A DNA stretch of 64,000 bases from Amycolatopsis solani (GTDB lineage Bacteria > Actinomycetota > Actinomycetes > Mycobacteriales > Pseudonocardiaceae). Under the pieces are notes generated by a model that did not search any database, had not been told where the DNA came from, and worked only from the letters and a program-made list of their open reading frames with translations. Positions 33,332 through 41,269 of the stretch are shown piece by piece. The stretch spans positions 1,860,001 to 1,924,000 of the forward strand of contig NZ_JAWQJT010000001.1 in assembly GCF_033441515.1 (NCBI RefSeq). The letters run 5' to 3'. The translations under genes and the position numbers were made by a program. Position 1 is the first letter of the stretch; every line of letters starts with the position of its first letter.

Positions 33332-35449
33332 ATGACCGGCGTGGGTGACGACTCGCGCGGCCGCCTCTTGGGCAGGCCGTGGCTCGTCGTCGGATTCGTC
33401 CTCGCCATCGGAGCCACCCTCGCACTGGTGCTCAGCGACGATCTCCGCTATCTCCGCTTGGGGATCGTCGCCGCCCTCTGGGCTGCCCTGATCGGCGCTT
33501 TCCTCGCCGTGAAGTACCGCAAGCACGCGGCACAGAGCGAGGACGCGGTCGCCGAGGCGCAGGCTGTGTACGAGTTGGAGCTGGAACGCGAGATCGCGGC
33601 CCGGCGTGAGTACGAGCTGGAGATGGAGGCGGACAACCGCAGTGCCGCCGACTCCCGCGGGCGCGAGGAGCTGGAGGCGCTGCGCGCCGAGGTGTCCGCG
33701 CTGCGCGACAGCCTCCAGTCGCTGTTCGGCGGCGAGGTGCTGCTCGAACGCGTCGCGCTGACCGCGCAGGCGACCCGGATGCGCAAGCTGTCCGACGAGA
33801 ACCGCATGGTCACCGACGGTCCGCCGAAGAAGAAGCCCGCGCAGCTGATGGCCGCCAAGAAGCCGGTGCCGGAGGCGGGTGAGCGGCCGACCGAGCTGAT
33901 CGACCGCGTGCTCGACGAGCGCCGCCGGAAGGCGTCGAACGGCAAGCCCGCGAACGGCAAGGGCCTCGGCAAGGGTTTCGGCGGCAAGGCCGTGCCGAAG
34001 ACCCCGGCGAACGTCTCCGTGCAGAGCACCCAGCAGATGGCCCGGCCGAAGCCGCTGAGCGATCGCCGTCCGCCGGTGCCGGCGGTCGACCCGGCGCTGA
34101 ACGCCGCGCAGCGCGAGCTGAAGGCCGCCGAGCTGCGGGCCGAGGCCGCGCGCCGCCAGGCCGAGTCGCAGCCGATGCGGCTGCCGAAGCCGGAAGAGGT
34201 CGCGAAGCAGCCCGAGCGCCGCCCGGAAGCCGCCGCTGAGGCGACGCGCCAGGTGCCGCGGCCCGAGCCCAAGACCGAAATCCGGCGGGCGCCGGAGCCG
34301 AAGACGGAGATCCGCCGTCCCGAGCCGCCGCCCGCGCGCCGCGCGGAGCTGTCGCGCCCGGCGATGCGGCCCGCCGAGGTGTCCCGGTCGGACATTCCTC
34401 GGGTGGAGATGTCCCGTCCGGACATTCCTCGGGTGGAGATGTCCCGTCCGGACATTCCTCGGGTGGAGATGTCGCGGCCGGATATTCCGCGGGTCGAAAT
34501 GTCTCGCCCCGACATTCCGCGGGTGGAGATGTCGCGGCCGGACCTGCCGCGCGTCGGACCGAAGCCGAACGGCGCGCGTCCCGAGCCGCGGAAGGCACCC
34601 GAGCCGCCGCGTCCGGCGCCGGGCCGTCCGGCGGCCAGCGTGCCGCCGCCGAAGCCGTCCGAGATGTCGCGGTCGGACATCCGGCCGGTCAAGGACCTCA
34701 GCGCGGCCTTCCAGAACCGCGACGACTTCGCCGAGCGGCAGCGCCCGAACCGGCCGAAGCCGCCCGAGCCGAAGCCGGCGCCGCCGATGCCGCGGGACGC
34801 CGCGGCCTCCCGCAGCGACATCCGGCCGGTCGTCCCGCCGACGACGCCGGTGCCGAGCAACAGCCCGTCGCCGCGGCAGCCGTCGCGCACTGACCTGCCC
34901 CCGGTGGTCCCGCCGACAACGCCGGTCCCGGCCGCCGACGGCCGCCGTCCCTCGCGGCTGGAGCAGTTCTCGCGGGCCGACATGTCGCCGATCCTCGACG
35001 AGCCGTCGTCCCGCCACAGCGGTTCGCACCGCGCGCCGGCCGAGGCCGCCCAGGGCGAGGCGCCGATGGCGAACCCGACGCTCCCGGAATCGGTCCGCAA
35101 CTTCCAGGGCCGTTCCGGCGGCCGCCGCCGCAAGCCGGACGAGTCCCAGCAAATGCCGCCGGTCCCCGCCCCGGAGCCGACCGGAGGCGGCCGCCGCCGT
35201 CGCCCGGACGGCGAACCCCCGGCGTGGGAGGGCATGGTCGCCGAGCGCGCTTCGATGTCCCGCCGCAACATGGCCCCGGTCGACCCGGCGGACGTCGACC
35301 AGAACGCCAACGGCCGCAACGGCCACCGCTCCCCGGAGCCACCCCCCGGCAGCGGATCCCACACGGCGGGCCGTTCGGTGAGCGAGCTGCTGGCGGCCAA
35401 CGGCGGAACGGGCTCAACCCCGCGCCGCCGCCGACGCGCCGAGGACTGA
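33332..35449 (+). CDS. DUF6779-like membrane protein with long repetitive disordered C-terminus
   Basis: A 705-aa protein. Two TM helices (about 15-35 and 40-58; WLVVGFVLAIGATLALVLS, LGIVAALWAALIGAFLAV) are followed by a coiled coil (about 70-140, ELELEREIAARREYELEM). The rest (150-705) is Pro/Arg/Lys-rich. Within it a decapeptide, EMSRPDIPRV, is tandemly repeated, and single variants (SRSDIRPV, SRTDLPPV, SRADMSPI, SRRNMAPV) recur to the C-terminus. The N-terminal part matches the DUF6779 family of Pseudonocardiaceae. The ATG at 33332 is preferred over GTG 33323. The recurrent motif may bind a repeated partner; function unknown. Confidence 0.72.
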   Translation: MTGVGDDSRGRLLGRPWLVVGFVLAIGATLALVLSDDLRYLRLGIVAALWAALIGAFLAVKYRKHAAQSEDAVAEAQAVYELELEREIAARREYELEMEADNRSAADSRGREELEALRAEVSALRDSLQSLFGGEVLLERVALTAQATRMRKLSDENRMVTDGPPKKKPAQLMAAKKPVPEAGERPTELIDRVLDERRRKASNGKPANGKGLGKGFGGKAVPKTPANVSVQSTQQMARPKPLSDRRPPVPAVDPALNAAQRELKAAELRAEAARRQAESQPMRLPKPEEVAKQPERRPEAAAEATRQVPRPEPKTEIRRAPEPKTEIRRPEPPPARRAELSRPAMRPAEVSRSDIPRVEMSRPDIPRVEMSRPDIPRVEMSRPDIPRVEMSRPDIPRVEMSRPDLPRVGPKPNGARPEPRKAPEPPRPAPGRPAASVPPPKPSEMSRSDIRPVKDLSAAFQNRDDFAERQRPNRPKPPEPKPAPPMPRDAAASRSDIRPVVPPTTPVPSNSPSPRQPSRTDLPPVVPPTTPVPAADGRRPSRLEQFSRADMSPILDEPSSRHSGSHRAPAEAAQGEAPMANPTLPESVRNFQGRSGGRRRKPDESQQMPPVPAPEPTGGGRRRRPDGEPPAWEGMVAERASMSRRNMAPVDPADVDQNANGRNGHRSPEPPPGSGSHTAGRSVSELLAANGGTGSTPRRRRRAED
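34381..34560 (+). repeat. Six 30-bp in-frame tandem repeats inside the DUF6779-like gene
   Basis: Units start at 34381, 34411, 34441, 34471, 34501 and 34531. Each encodes an SRxDxPRVEM-type decapeptide. The first three units are nearly identical, the later ones synonymous variants, so the peptide sequence appears maintained by selection. Confidence 0.9.
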
Positions 35450-35481
35450 GCCAGACGGCCCGGCGAGCCTTCGCCGGGCAC

Positions 35482-35783
35482 CTCCGCCGCTCGCGCCCCG
35501 GCTCCTCCGGGCTCCGCCGCTCGCGCCCCGGCTCCTCCGGGCTCCGCCGGTCGGCCCACTCCCGAGCGCCCCAAGGCGGCCTTGGTTGCGTCAGACGCAC
35601 CGAAGGCCGCCTTGGTTGCGTCTCACGCACCGAAGGCCACATTGGGGCGCTTTGGCGCGGCCTGCACCTGCACCGGCTCCGCAGCTGCCCGGGCCGGGCG
35701 CGGGCAGTGCCGGTCGGCCCGGTCCCGAGCGCCCCAATGTGGCGTTCGGTGCGTCCAACGCACCCAATGTGGCATTGGGGCGC
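35482..35783. repeat. Intergenic 30-bp direct repeats and long palindromes
   Basis: The 402-bp gap between DUF6779 and prsW holds no gene that I support. It has a 30-bp direct repeat (CTCCGCCGCTCGCGCCCCGG start, at 35482, 35512 and partly 35542). A hairpin at 35571-35615 pairs 19 of 21 positions around loop CAG. Another at 35729-35783 has 11-bp outer arms (GCGCCCCAATG / CATTGGGGCGC) and inner arms GGTGCGT / ACGCACC. The core GCGT-nnn-ACGC recurs three times (CAG, CTC and CCA loops). Confidence 0.85.
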
Positions 35784-35851
35784 GGGCCCCGGCGCGCCGA
35801 GGGGCGAGGTGGCGTTCCTTCTCCTGTCCGGTCTGCGTAGGGTGACCGCCT

Positions 35852-37018
35852 GTGAGCGGAACCCTCTCGCCCGCGACGGGACTCGATCGTGGACGGCGGC
35901 CCCGGCGGATCACCGTGCTGCTGCCGGTGTTCGGGCTGATCGTGGTGGCCTTGTGCGGCCTCTTCCTGTTCGGCCTGGCCACCGCCCGCGTCGGGCCGCT
36001 GGCCGTCACCATCGGGGTGCTGGCCGCGCTCGTGCCGGTCGCCGGGGTGGTCGCCGGGTTCCTCTGGGTGGATCGGTGGGAGCCCGAACCCGCCAAGTTC
36101 CTGCTGCTCGCCTTCGCCTGGGGTGCCTGCATCGCCACCATCACCGCGCTGCTCATCAACACCACCGCCGAGGCCGTGGGCGAAGAGCTGCTCGGGACCG
36201 GGAACGGCAACACACTCGCCGCGCTCGTTTCGGCGCCGGTGGTCGAGGAGGCCGCCAAGGCGCTGTTCGTCGTGCTCATCGCCTGGCGGCGGTCCAACGA
36301 GTTCGACGGCGTCGTGGACGGGGTCGTCTACGCCGGGTTCAGCGCCGCCGGGTTCGCCTTCACCGAGAACATCTACTACTTCGGCCGGGCCTTCTACGAC
36401 TACGGCTTCGGCGACAGCCACAGCCAGGGCGTCATCACCGCGTTCTTCCTGCGTGGCGTGCTCGCGCCGTTCACGCACCCGCTGTTCGCGGTGCTCACCG
36501 GCATCGGGATCGGCATCGCCGTCCGGACGACGACCAAGGCGCTCAAGTTCGTCGCGCCGATCGCCGGCTACCTGGCCGCCGTCTGCCTGCACGCGCTGTG
36601 GAACAGCGCCGCGCTGCTCGGCGGGTCGAAGTTCCTCACCGTCTACTTCCTGATCATGGTGCCGCTGTTCCTCGGCGTCGTCTACCTGGTCGTCCTGCAG
36701 CGACGGCGGGAGCAGCGGATCATCGCCGCCGCGCTGCCGCACATGGCGTCGGCGCGCTGGATCGCGCCGTCGGAGGTCGATCTGCTGGCCAGCCTGCCCG
36801 GGCGGCGGGCTTGGCGGCGCCAGGCGAAGCGCCAGTCCGGCAAGCAGGCCGCGAAGGCCGTCGCCGTCTACCAGGCGAGCGTGACCGAGCTCGCCTTCCT
36901 CGACCGGCGTGAACTGCGCAACGACGCCGACCGGCAGCGCCAGCGTGAGCTGCTGCGCACGTTGAAGTCCGCTCGCGCGGAGGCGACGCGCCTCGCCGAC
37001 GAGGCCGCTCGAGGGTGA
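35852..37018 (+). CDS. PrsW-family intramembrane metalloprotease
   Basis: A 388-aa polytopic protein of the PrsW/CPBP-related clan, which cleaves membrane substrates such as anti-sigma factors. About eight hydrophobic helices are visible. Conserved motifs: VVEEAAKALFV (EExxK) near residue 130, then FTENIYYFG and later HPLFAVLTGIGIG and CLHALWNSAA, supplying the putative metal ligands. The C-terminal 90 residues are a charged cytosolic tail (RRREQRII, ELLRTLKSARAEA). The GTG at 35852 has only a weak ribosome site. Substrate unknown. Confidence 0.88.
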   Translation: MSGTLSPATGLDRGRRPRRITVLLPVFGLIVVALCGLFLFGLATARVGPLAVTIGVLAALVPVAGVVAGFLWVDRWEPEPAKFLLLAFAWGACIATITALLINTTAEAVGEELLGTGNGNTLAALVSAPVVEEAAKALFVVLIAWRRSNEFDGVVDGVVYAGFSAAGFAFTENIYYFGRAFYDYGFGDSHSQGVITAFFLRGVLAPFTHPLFAVLTGIGIGIAVRTTTKALKFVAPIAGYLAAVCLHALWNSAALLGGSKFLTVYFLIMVPLFLGVVYLVVLQRRREQRIIAAALPHMASARWIAPSEVDLLASLPGRRAWRRQAKRQSGKQAAKAVAVYQASVTELAFLDRRELRNDADRQRQRELLRTLKSARAEATRLADEAARG

Positions 37019-37139
37019 CCCGGTCCGGGTGAAGCTGGTCACCCGGGTTCAACGCTTCGCGCTTAATCGAGTTAGTCTCGCGCCGTTCGTCCGGTACCCG
37101 GAGCGGGACTGGAACGAGAGCAGAGGGAGTCTGCCAACC

Positions 37140-37166
37140 ATGAGCGTCCACAGGCGCACGCCATGA
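37140..37166 (+). CDS. Eight-codon upstream ORF coupled to the DUF2520 gene
   Basis: ATG AGC GTC CAC AGG CGC ACG CCA TGA (MSVHRRTP), with AGAGGGAG about 11 nt upstream. Its stop overlaps the ATG of the next gene (37163). The main gene lacks its own clear ribosome site, so its translation may depend on re-initiation. Conservation is unknown; it could be accidental. Confidence 0.35.
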   Translation: MSVHRRTP

Positions 37167-38071
37167 TGAGGCCCGCCCGCCTCGCGGTCGGCGTCGTGTC
37201 CGCCGGCCGGGTGGGCAGTGTGCTCGGCGCCGCGCTGGCCCGGGCGGGACACACCGTGGTGGCCGCGTCCGGCCTGTCCGCGGCGTCGCTGGCCAGGGCC
37301 GAACGCCTCCTCCCCGACGTGCCCATCCTGCCGCCCGACGAAACCGTCGGCCGGGCGGATCTCGTGCTGCTCGCCCTCCCCGACGACGCGCTGGCCGGGA
37401 TGGTCCGCGGGCTCGTCGCCACGGGGTCGCTGCGGCCCGGGCAGATCGTCGTGCACACCTCCGGCGCGCAGGGCATCGACGTGCTGGCCCCCGCGGCCGA
37501 AGCCGGGGCGCTGCCGCTCGCGCTGCACCCGGTGATGACGTTCACCGGCCGCGAGGAGGACCTCGAACGGCTGGCGGCGTGCAGCATCGGCGTCACCGCG
37601 GCCGCGGACGACGAGGCGGCCTGGAACGTCGGCGAGGCGCTCGCGGTCGAGATGGGTGCCGAGCCGGTGCGCATCCCCGACTCCGCGCGAGCGCTCTACC
37701 ACGCTGCGTTGACCCACGGCGCGAACCACCTGATGACACTGGTCGCCGACTGCACGGAAGTCTTGCGGGAAGCGGGAATCGGGCATTCCGAACGCCTGGT
37801 CGCGCCGCTGCTCTCGGCGGCGTTGGATAATGTGCTCCGACACGGCGACCGCGCGCTCACCGGTCCGGTCGCCCGTGGCGATCTCGGCACCGTCCGCAAG
37901 CACCTCGCCGTGCTGACGGACCGGGCGCCGGACGTGGCGCCGGCCTACCGGGCGCTGGCGAAGCGCACGGTGGCGCGTTCCCTGGCAGCAGGAGTACTGC
38001 CGGACACCGCGGCCGCCAAAGACCTCACCGAACTCCTCGACGATCCCGCCGAAGGGCAGCAAGACCAGTGA
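37163..38071 (+). CDS. Rossmann-fold and DUF2520 domain protein
   Basis: A 302-aa NAD(P)-binding protein. The N-terminal dinucleotide fold reads VGVVSAGRVGSVLGAALARAGHTVV with ADLVLLALPDDAL; the helical DUF2520 domain follows, with YHAALTHGANHLMTLV and a C-terminal helical bundle. It is usually next to panC/panD in actinobacteria; the fold resembles ketopantoate reductase (PanE), so a role in pantoate supply is plausible but unproven. It starts at ATG 37163 or the adjacent 37166, and overlaps panC by 4 bp (GTGA). Confidence 0.88.
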   Translation: MMRPARLAVGVVSAGRVGSVLGAALARAGHTVVAASGLSAASLARAERLLPDVPILPPDETVGRADLVLLALPDDALAGMVRGLVATGSLRPGQIVVHTSGAQGIDVLAPAAEAGALPLALHPVMTFTGREEDLERLAACSIGVTAAADDEAAWNVGEALAVEMGAEPVRIPDSARALYHAALTHGANHLMTLVADCTEVLREAGIGHSERLVAPLLSAALDNVLRHGDRALTGPVARGDLGTVRKHLAVLTDRAPDVAPAYRALAKRTVARSLAAGVLPDTAAAKDLTELLDDPAEGQQDQ

Positions 38072-38973
38072 CCACACCGAAATTCACCCGCGGCACGCTG
38101 AACACGTTCGCGCCGCCCGAGCACGTCAGCCAGGTCAGCCGGGCGCTGCGCGGCGTCGGCCGCAAGGTCGCGCTCGTGCCGACCATGGGCGCGCTGCACG
38201 CCGGGCACCGCGAGCTGATCCGCCGCGCGAAGCGGCTGCCGAACACCGTCGTGGCCACCTCGATCTTCGTCAACCCGCTGCAGTTCGGCGCGGGCGAGGA
38301 CTTCGAGGCGTACCCGCGGCCCCTGGACGCCGACCTGGCCGTGCTGGCCGGGGACGGCGTCGAAATCGCCTTCACCCCGAGCGCCGACGCCCTCTACGCC
38401 GACGGCGCCGCGGTGACCGTGCACCCGGGCCCGCTCGGCGACGAGCTCGAGGGCGCTGTCCGCCCCGGCCACTTCGCCGGCGTGCTGACCGTCGTGGCGA
38501 AGCTGTTCAACCTGGTCCGCCCGGACTACGCGTTCTTCGGCGAGAAGGACTACCAGCAGCTGGTGCTGATCAAGCGGATGGTCCGGGACCTGAACATCGA
38601 CACGCGCGTCATCGGCGTGCCGACCGTGCGGGAGCGCGACGGGCTGGCGCTGTCGTCGCGCAACGTCTACCTGACGCCGGAACAGCGTGAAGACGCCATC
38701 GTCCTGTCGGCCGCCCTCACCGCGGGGGCGTTCGTCGGCCGGGACGGGGCCGACGCGGTCCTCGAGACCGCGTGGAAGACCCTCGCCGCGCGGCCCGCGG
38801 TCGAGGTGGATTACCTGGAGTTGAGGGGAACCGACCTCGGGCCCGCGCCCGTCGATGGTGAAGCACGACTGTTGATCGCGGCCCGGGTGGGGAGTACCCG
38901 GCTGATCGACAACGTCCCGGTGTTGCTCGGCGCGGCTGTCGAGCACCCGGAGCGGCTGGACGCAGGGGAATAG
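38068..38973 (+). CDS. panC: Pantothenate synthetase
   Basis: A 301-aa enzyme that ligates pantoate and beta-alanine with ATP. Family motifs: PTMGALHAGHREL (HxGH), TSIFVNPLQFG, FFGEKDYQQLVLIKRMV, and LALSSRNVYLTPEQR. The GTG start overlaps the upstream stop; panD starts 9 bp after its stop. All pathway neighbours lie on the same strand, forming a pantothenate/CoA operon. Confidence 0.97.
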   Translation: MTTPKFTRGTLNTFAPPEHVSQVSRALRGVGRKVALVPTMGALHAGHRELIRRAKRLPNTVVATSIFVNPLQFGAGEDFEAYPRPLDADLAVLAGDGVEIAFTPSADALYADGAAVTVHPGPLGDELEGAVRPGHFAGVLTVVAKLFNLVRPDYAFFGEKDYQQLVLIKRMVRDLNIDTRVIGVPTVRERDGLALSSRNVYLTPEQREDAIVLSAALTAGAFVGRDGADAVLETAWKTLAARPAVEVDYLELRGTDLGPAPVDGEARLLIAARVGSTRLIDNVPVLLGAAVEHPERLDAGE

Positions 38974-38982
38974 GAGTCCACT

Positions 38983-39477
38983 ATGTACCGCACCATGCTC
39001 AAGTCGAAGATCCACCGGGTCACCGTGACCCAGGCCGACCTGCACTACGTCGGTTCGGTGACGGTCGACGAAGACCTGATGGAAGCCGCGGACCTGCTGC
39101 CGGGCGAACAGGTGTCCATTGTGGACGTCACCAACGGCGCCCGGCTGGAGACCTACGTCATCAAGGGCGAACGCGGCAGCGGCGTGCTCGGCATCAACGG
39201 TGCCGCGGCGCACCTGGTGCACCCGGGTGACCTGGTCATCCTCATTTCGTACGGTCAGATGGACGACGCCGAGGCCGCGCGGTACGAACCGCGCGTGGTG
39301 TTCGTCGACGCGGACAACCGGATCGTCCACCGGCACAGCGACCCCGGCCACGCGCCGGAGGGTTCGGGGCTGCTCAGCGGCACCGTGACGCTCCCGGACG
39401 ACGAGACGGCGATCTTCCCGGTCGCGGAGACGGCGGACGCCCGCCGCCTCGACGCGTTGCTGCACGCGGAAAGCTGA
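38983..39477 (+). CDS. panD: Aspartate 1-decarboxylase (pyruvoyl enzyme)
   Basis: A 164-aa precursor that makes beta-alanine from aspartate for panC. The self-cleavage site is [10 protein letters not shown]: cleavage before the serine gives the pyruvoyl group. [17 protein letters not shown] and [12 protein letters not shown] are conserved. The C-terminus is about 25 residues longer than the usual 140 ([17 protein letters not shown]), as in some actinomycetes. Ribosome site AGGAG at 38972. Confidence 0.95.
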   Translation: MYRTMLKSKIHRVTVTQADLHYVGSVTVDEDLMEAADLLPGEQVSIVDVTNGARLETYVIKGERGSGVLGINGAAAHLVHPGDLVILISYGQMDDAEAARYEPRVVFVDADNRIVHRHSDPGHAPEGSGLLSGTVTLPDDETAIFPVAETADARRLDALLHAES

Positions 39478-39482
39478 CCCGC

Positions 39483-40262
39483 TTGCTGCTCACCGTCGAC
39501 GTCGGCAACACGAACATCGTCTTGGGACTCTGGTCCGGCCAGTCGCTCGTGGGCGACTGGCGCATGCGCACGGACGCGCGCATGACGGCCGACGAGCTGG
39601 CGTTGACGGTGCGCGGCCTGCTGGGCCCGCACGCGGATTCGGTGACGGGCATCAGCGCGCTGTCCACGGTGCCGGCGGTGCTGCGCGAACTGCGCGTGAT
39701 GCTTTCGCGGTACTACGCCGCCGTGCCGAAGATCGTGGTGGAGCCGGGCGTCCGCACGGGTGTGCCGCTGCTGGTGGACAACCCGAAGGAGGTGGGCGCG
39801 GACCGCCTGGCGAACACGCTGGCCGCACACCACCTCCACAGCGGCACGGCGTGCGTGGTGGTCGACTTCGGCACGTCGACCAACGTGGACGCGATTTCGG
39901 CCCGCGGCGAGTTCCTGGGCGGCGCGTTCGCACCGGGGATCGAGATTTCGGTGGACGCGTTGGCGCTGCGCGCGGCGGCGCTGCGGAAGGTCGAGCTGGT
40001 GCCGCCGCGGTCGGTGATCGGGAAGAACACCGTGGAGTGCCTGCAGTCGGGGATTTTGTACGGGTTCGCGGGGCAGGTGGATGGGCTCGTGAAGCGGATC
40101 GTGCGCGAGCTGTCGCCTGGCGGGGTCGAGCCGGTTGCGGTGCTGGCGACCGGCGGGTTGGCGCCGCTGGTGATCGAGGAGTCGGAGACGATCACGGACC
40201 ACGTGCCGGATCTGACTTTGCTCGGGCTGCGGTTGGTTTACGAGCGGAACATTCGCGGCTGA
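39483..40262 (+). CDS. coaX: Type III pantothenate kinase
   Basis: A 259-aa ASKHA-fold kinase that phosphorylates pantothenate, the first CoA step. Motifs: LTVDVGNTNIVLGLW, GADRLANTLAA, and VVDFGTSTNVDAIS. It begins at a TTG, 5 bp after panD; no ATG or GTG fits the conserved N-terminus. It ends the pan operon; a long inverted repeat follows. Confidence 0.95.
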   Translation: MLLTVDVGNTNIVLGLWSGQSLVGDWRMRTDARMTADELALTVRGLLGPHADSVTGISALSTVPAVLRELRVMLSRYYAAVPKIVVEPGVRTGVPLLVDNPKEVGADRLANTLAAHHLHSGTACVVVDFGTSTNVDAISARGEFLGGAFAPGIEISVDALALRAAALRKVELVPPRSVIGKNTVECLQSGILYGFAGQVDGLVKRIVRELSPGGVEPVAVLATGGLAPLVIEESETITDHVPDLTLLGLRLVYERNIRG

Positions 40263-40274
40263 GGCTGGGGCGAG

Positions 40275-40327
40275 GTCGCGAATGACTCATTCGGGACGTC
40301 GGAGGTCTGCAATGAGTCATTCGCGAC
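40275..40327. repeat. 17-bp perfect inverted repeat with 19-nt loop
   Basis: GTCGCGAATGACTCATT (40275-40291) and AATGAGTCATTCGCGAC (40311-40327), 12 bp after coaX. AATGA-C-TCATT is itself palindromic, so each arm can also fold alone. It may act as the coaX terminator, or belong to a repeat family. Confidence 0.85.
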
Positions 40328-40431
40328 GCCGGTGAGGGGCATTCGGGGCCTGCGGGAACCGACTTCACCGCCGCGGGAAAGATCGGCAAAGCCGAGCGCG
40401 TCCACGCGACCTCGCCGAGAGGGCGGGCGGC

Positions 40432-40740
40432 TTAGCCGCGGGCCAGCCTGCGCCGTTCCAGCACGTACCCGAGTGCCGTCACCGCCAGCGCTGGGAAAGC
40501 CACCTTCGCCTGCGGGAACCCTGCCTTGCCCGGCGGACCGACCGCGCGGGCACCCGGGTACGCCAGCGCCGAAATCTGCGTCACCCAGTACAACGACGCC
40601 AGCACCGCCCACGCGTCGAGGCCGGCCCGGGTCGGGTGGCGCCACAGCTGCCGCGCATTGGCCGCGAGAGAGCGTTGTCCACAGGGGAGCCGCGATGTGG
40701 AGAACTTCGCCCAAGCGGCCGCTGTTTTGCGGGTTTGTCG
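40432..40740 (-). pseudogene. Remnant of a small membrane protein gene
   Basis: On the minus strand one frame stays open from about 40830 to the TAA at 40432-40434 and reads naturally in its last 75 residues: RQLWRHPTRAGLDAWAVLAS, LYWVTQISALAYPGA, KVAFPALAVTALGYVLERRR. Two hydrophobic helices are plausible. No ATG or GTG with a ribosome site starts the frame at a sensible place, and the upstream part looks unlike protein. I read it as the truncated 3' end of a gene whose 5' end is lost. The family is not identified. The rest of 40328-40846 holds no feature that I can support. Confidence 0.35.
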
Positions 40741-40846
40741 CCGGTCGCCGATACGCTGGACAAGGGCACGCCCCCCAGGGAGGGCGGGGCGTTTCTCGGC
40801 CCGGCGGGTGGCCCGTGATCCTCCGCATCGAACCGCGGGAATCGAG

Positions 40847-41152
40847 TCAAGGCAGCAACTTCAGCCCCACCACCCCCGCCGCGATCAGCACCAGGCACGT
40901 GATGCGCGCCGCCGATGCGGAGTCGCCGAAGGCGAAGATGCCGTAGACGGCCGTGCCGATCGTGCCGATGCCGACCCACACCGCGTACCCCGTGCCGAGC
41001 GGGATCTCCCGCAGCGCGTACGCCAGGCCGGCCATGCTCAACACCAGCGCGACCACGAACGTCACGATCGAAGCCGGCCGGGAGAAGCTCTTGAGGGCGG
41101 CGGCCCACACGGTCTCCAGGATTCCGGACAGGACGAGAACAAGCCAGGACAT
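40847..41152 (-). CDS. SMR-family exporter, Gdx (SugE) guanidinium type
   Basis: A 101-aa protein with four TM helices. The N-terminus MSWLVLVLSGILETVWAAAL has the conserved glutamate (E13) that binds proton or substrate; LREIPLGTGYAVWVGIGTIG is the SMR signature. Gdx members export guanidinium, and the guanidine-III riboswitch in its leader supports that subtype over Qac drug exporters. The start is the ATG at 41152; a longer open frame would run into the riboswitch. Likely expressed only when free guanidine rises. Confidence 0.9.
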   Translation of the reverse strand: MSWLVLVLSGILETVWAAALKSFSRPASIVTFVVALVLSMAGLAYALREIPLGTGYAVWVGIGTIGTAVYGIFAFGDSASAARITCLVLIAAGVVGLKLLP

Positions 41153-41180
41153 GACGAGCCTTTCGCAGTGTGTGGAACCA

Positions 41181-41222
41181 CTGCGCCGTCTTGTCCTCAC
41201 CGGGTACGACGCGCTCGTCCGG
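41181..41222 (-). promoter_or_regulatory. Guanidine-III riboswitch (ykkC-III class)
   Basis: Read on the minus strand, the segment starts CCGGACGAG, continues GTCGTACCCGG and ends GAGGACAAGACGGCGC, which matches the short guanidine-III pseudoknot consensus nearly base for base. It ends 29 nt before the SMR gene start, suitable for control of translation. Recognition rests on memory of the class consensus. Confidence 0.85.
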
Positions 41223-41269
41223 GGCCGGCCGCGGGTGCGGGGGCCACTTCCGAAGCTAGCACGCGAAAG

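Noticed and set aside
40332..40946. Plus-strand 204-codon frame between coaX and the SMR gene
   Set aside because: Pro/Arg/Ser-rich shadow without ribosome site; it runs into the antisense of the SMR gene.
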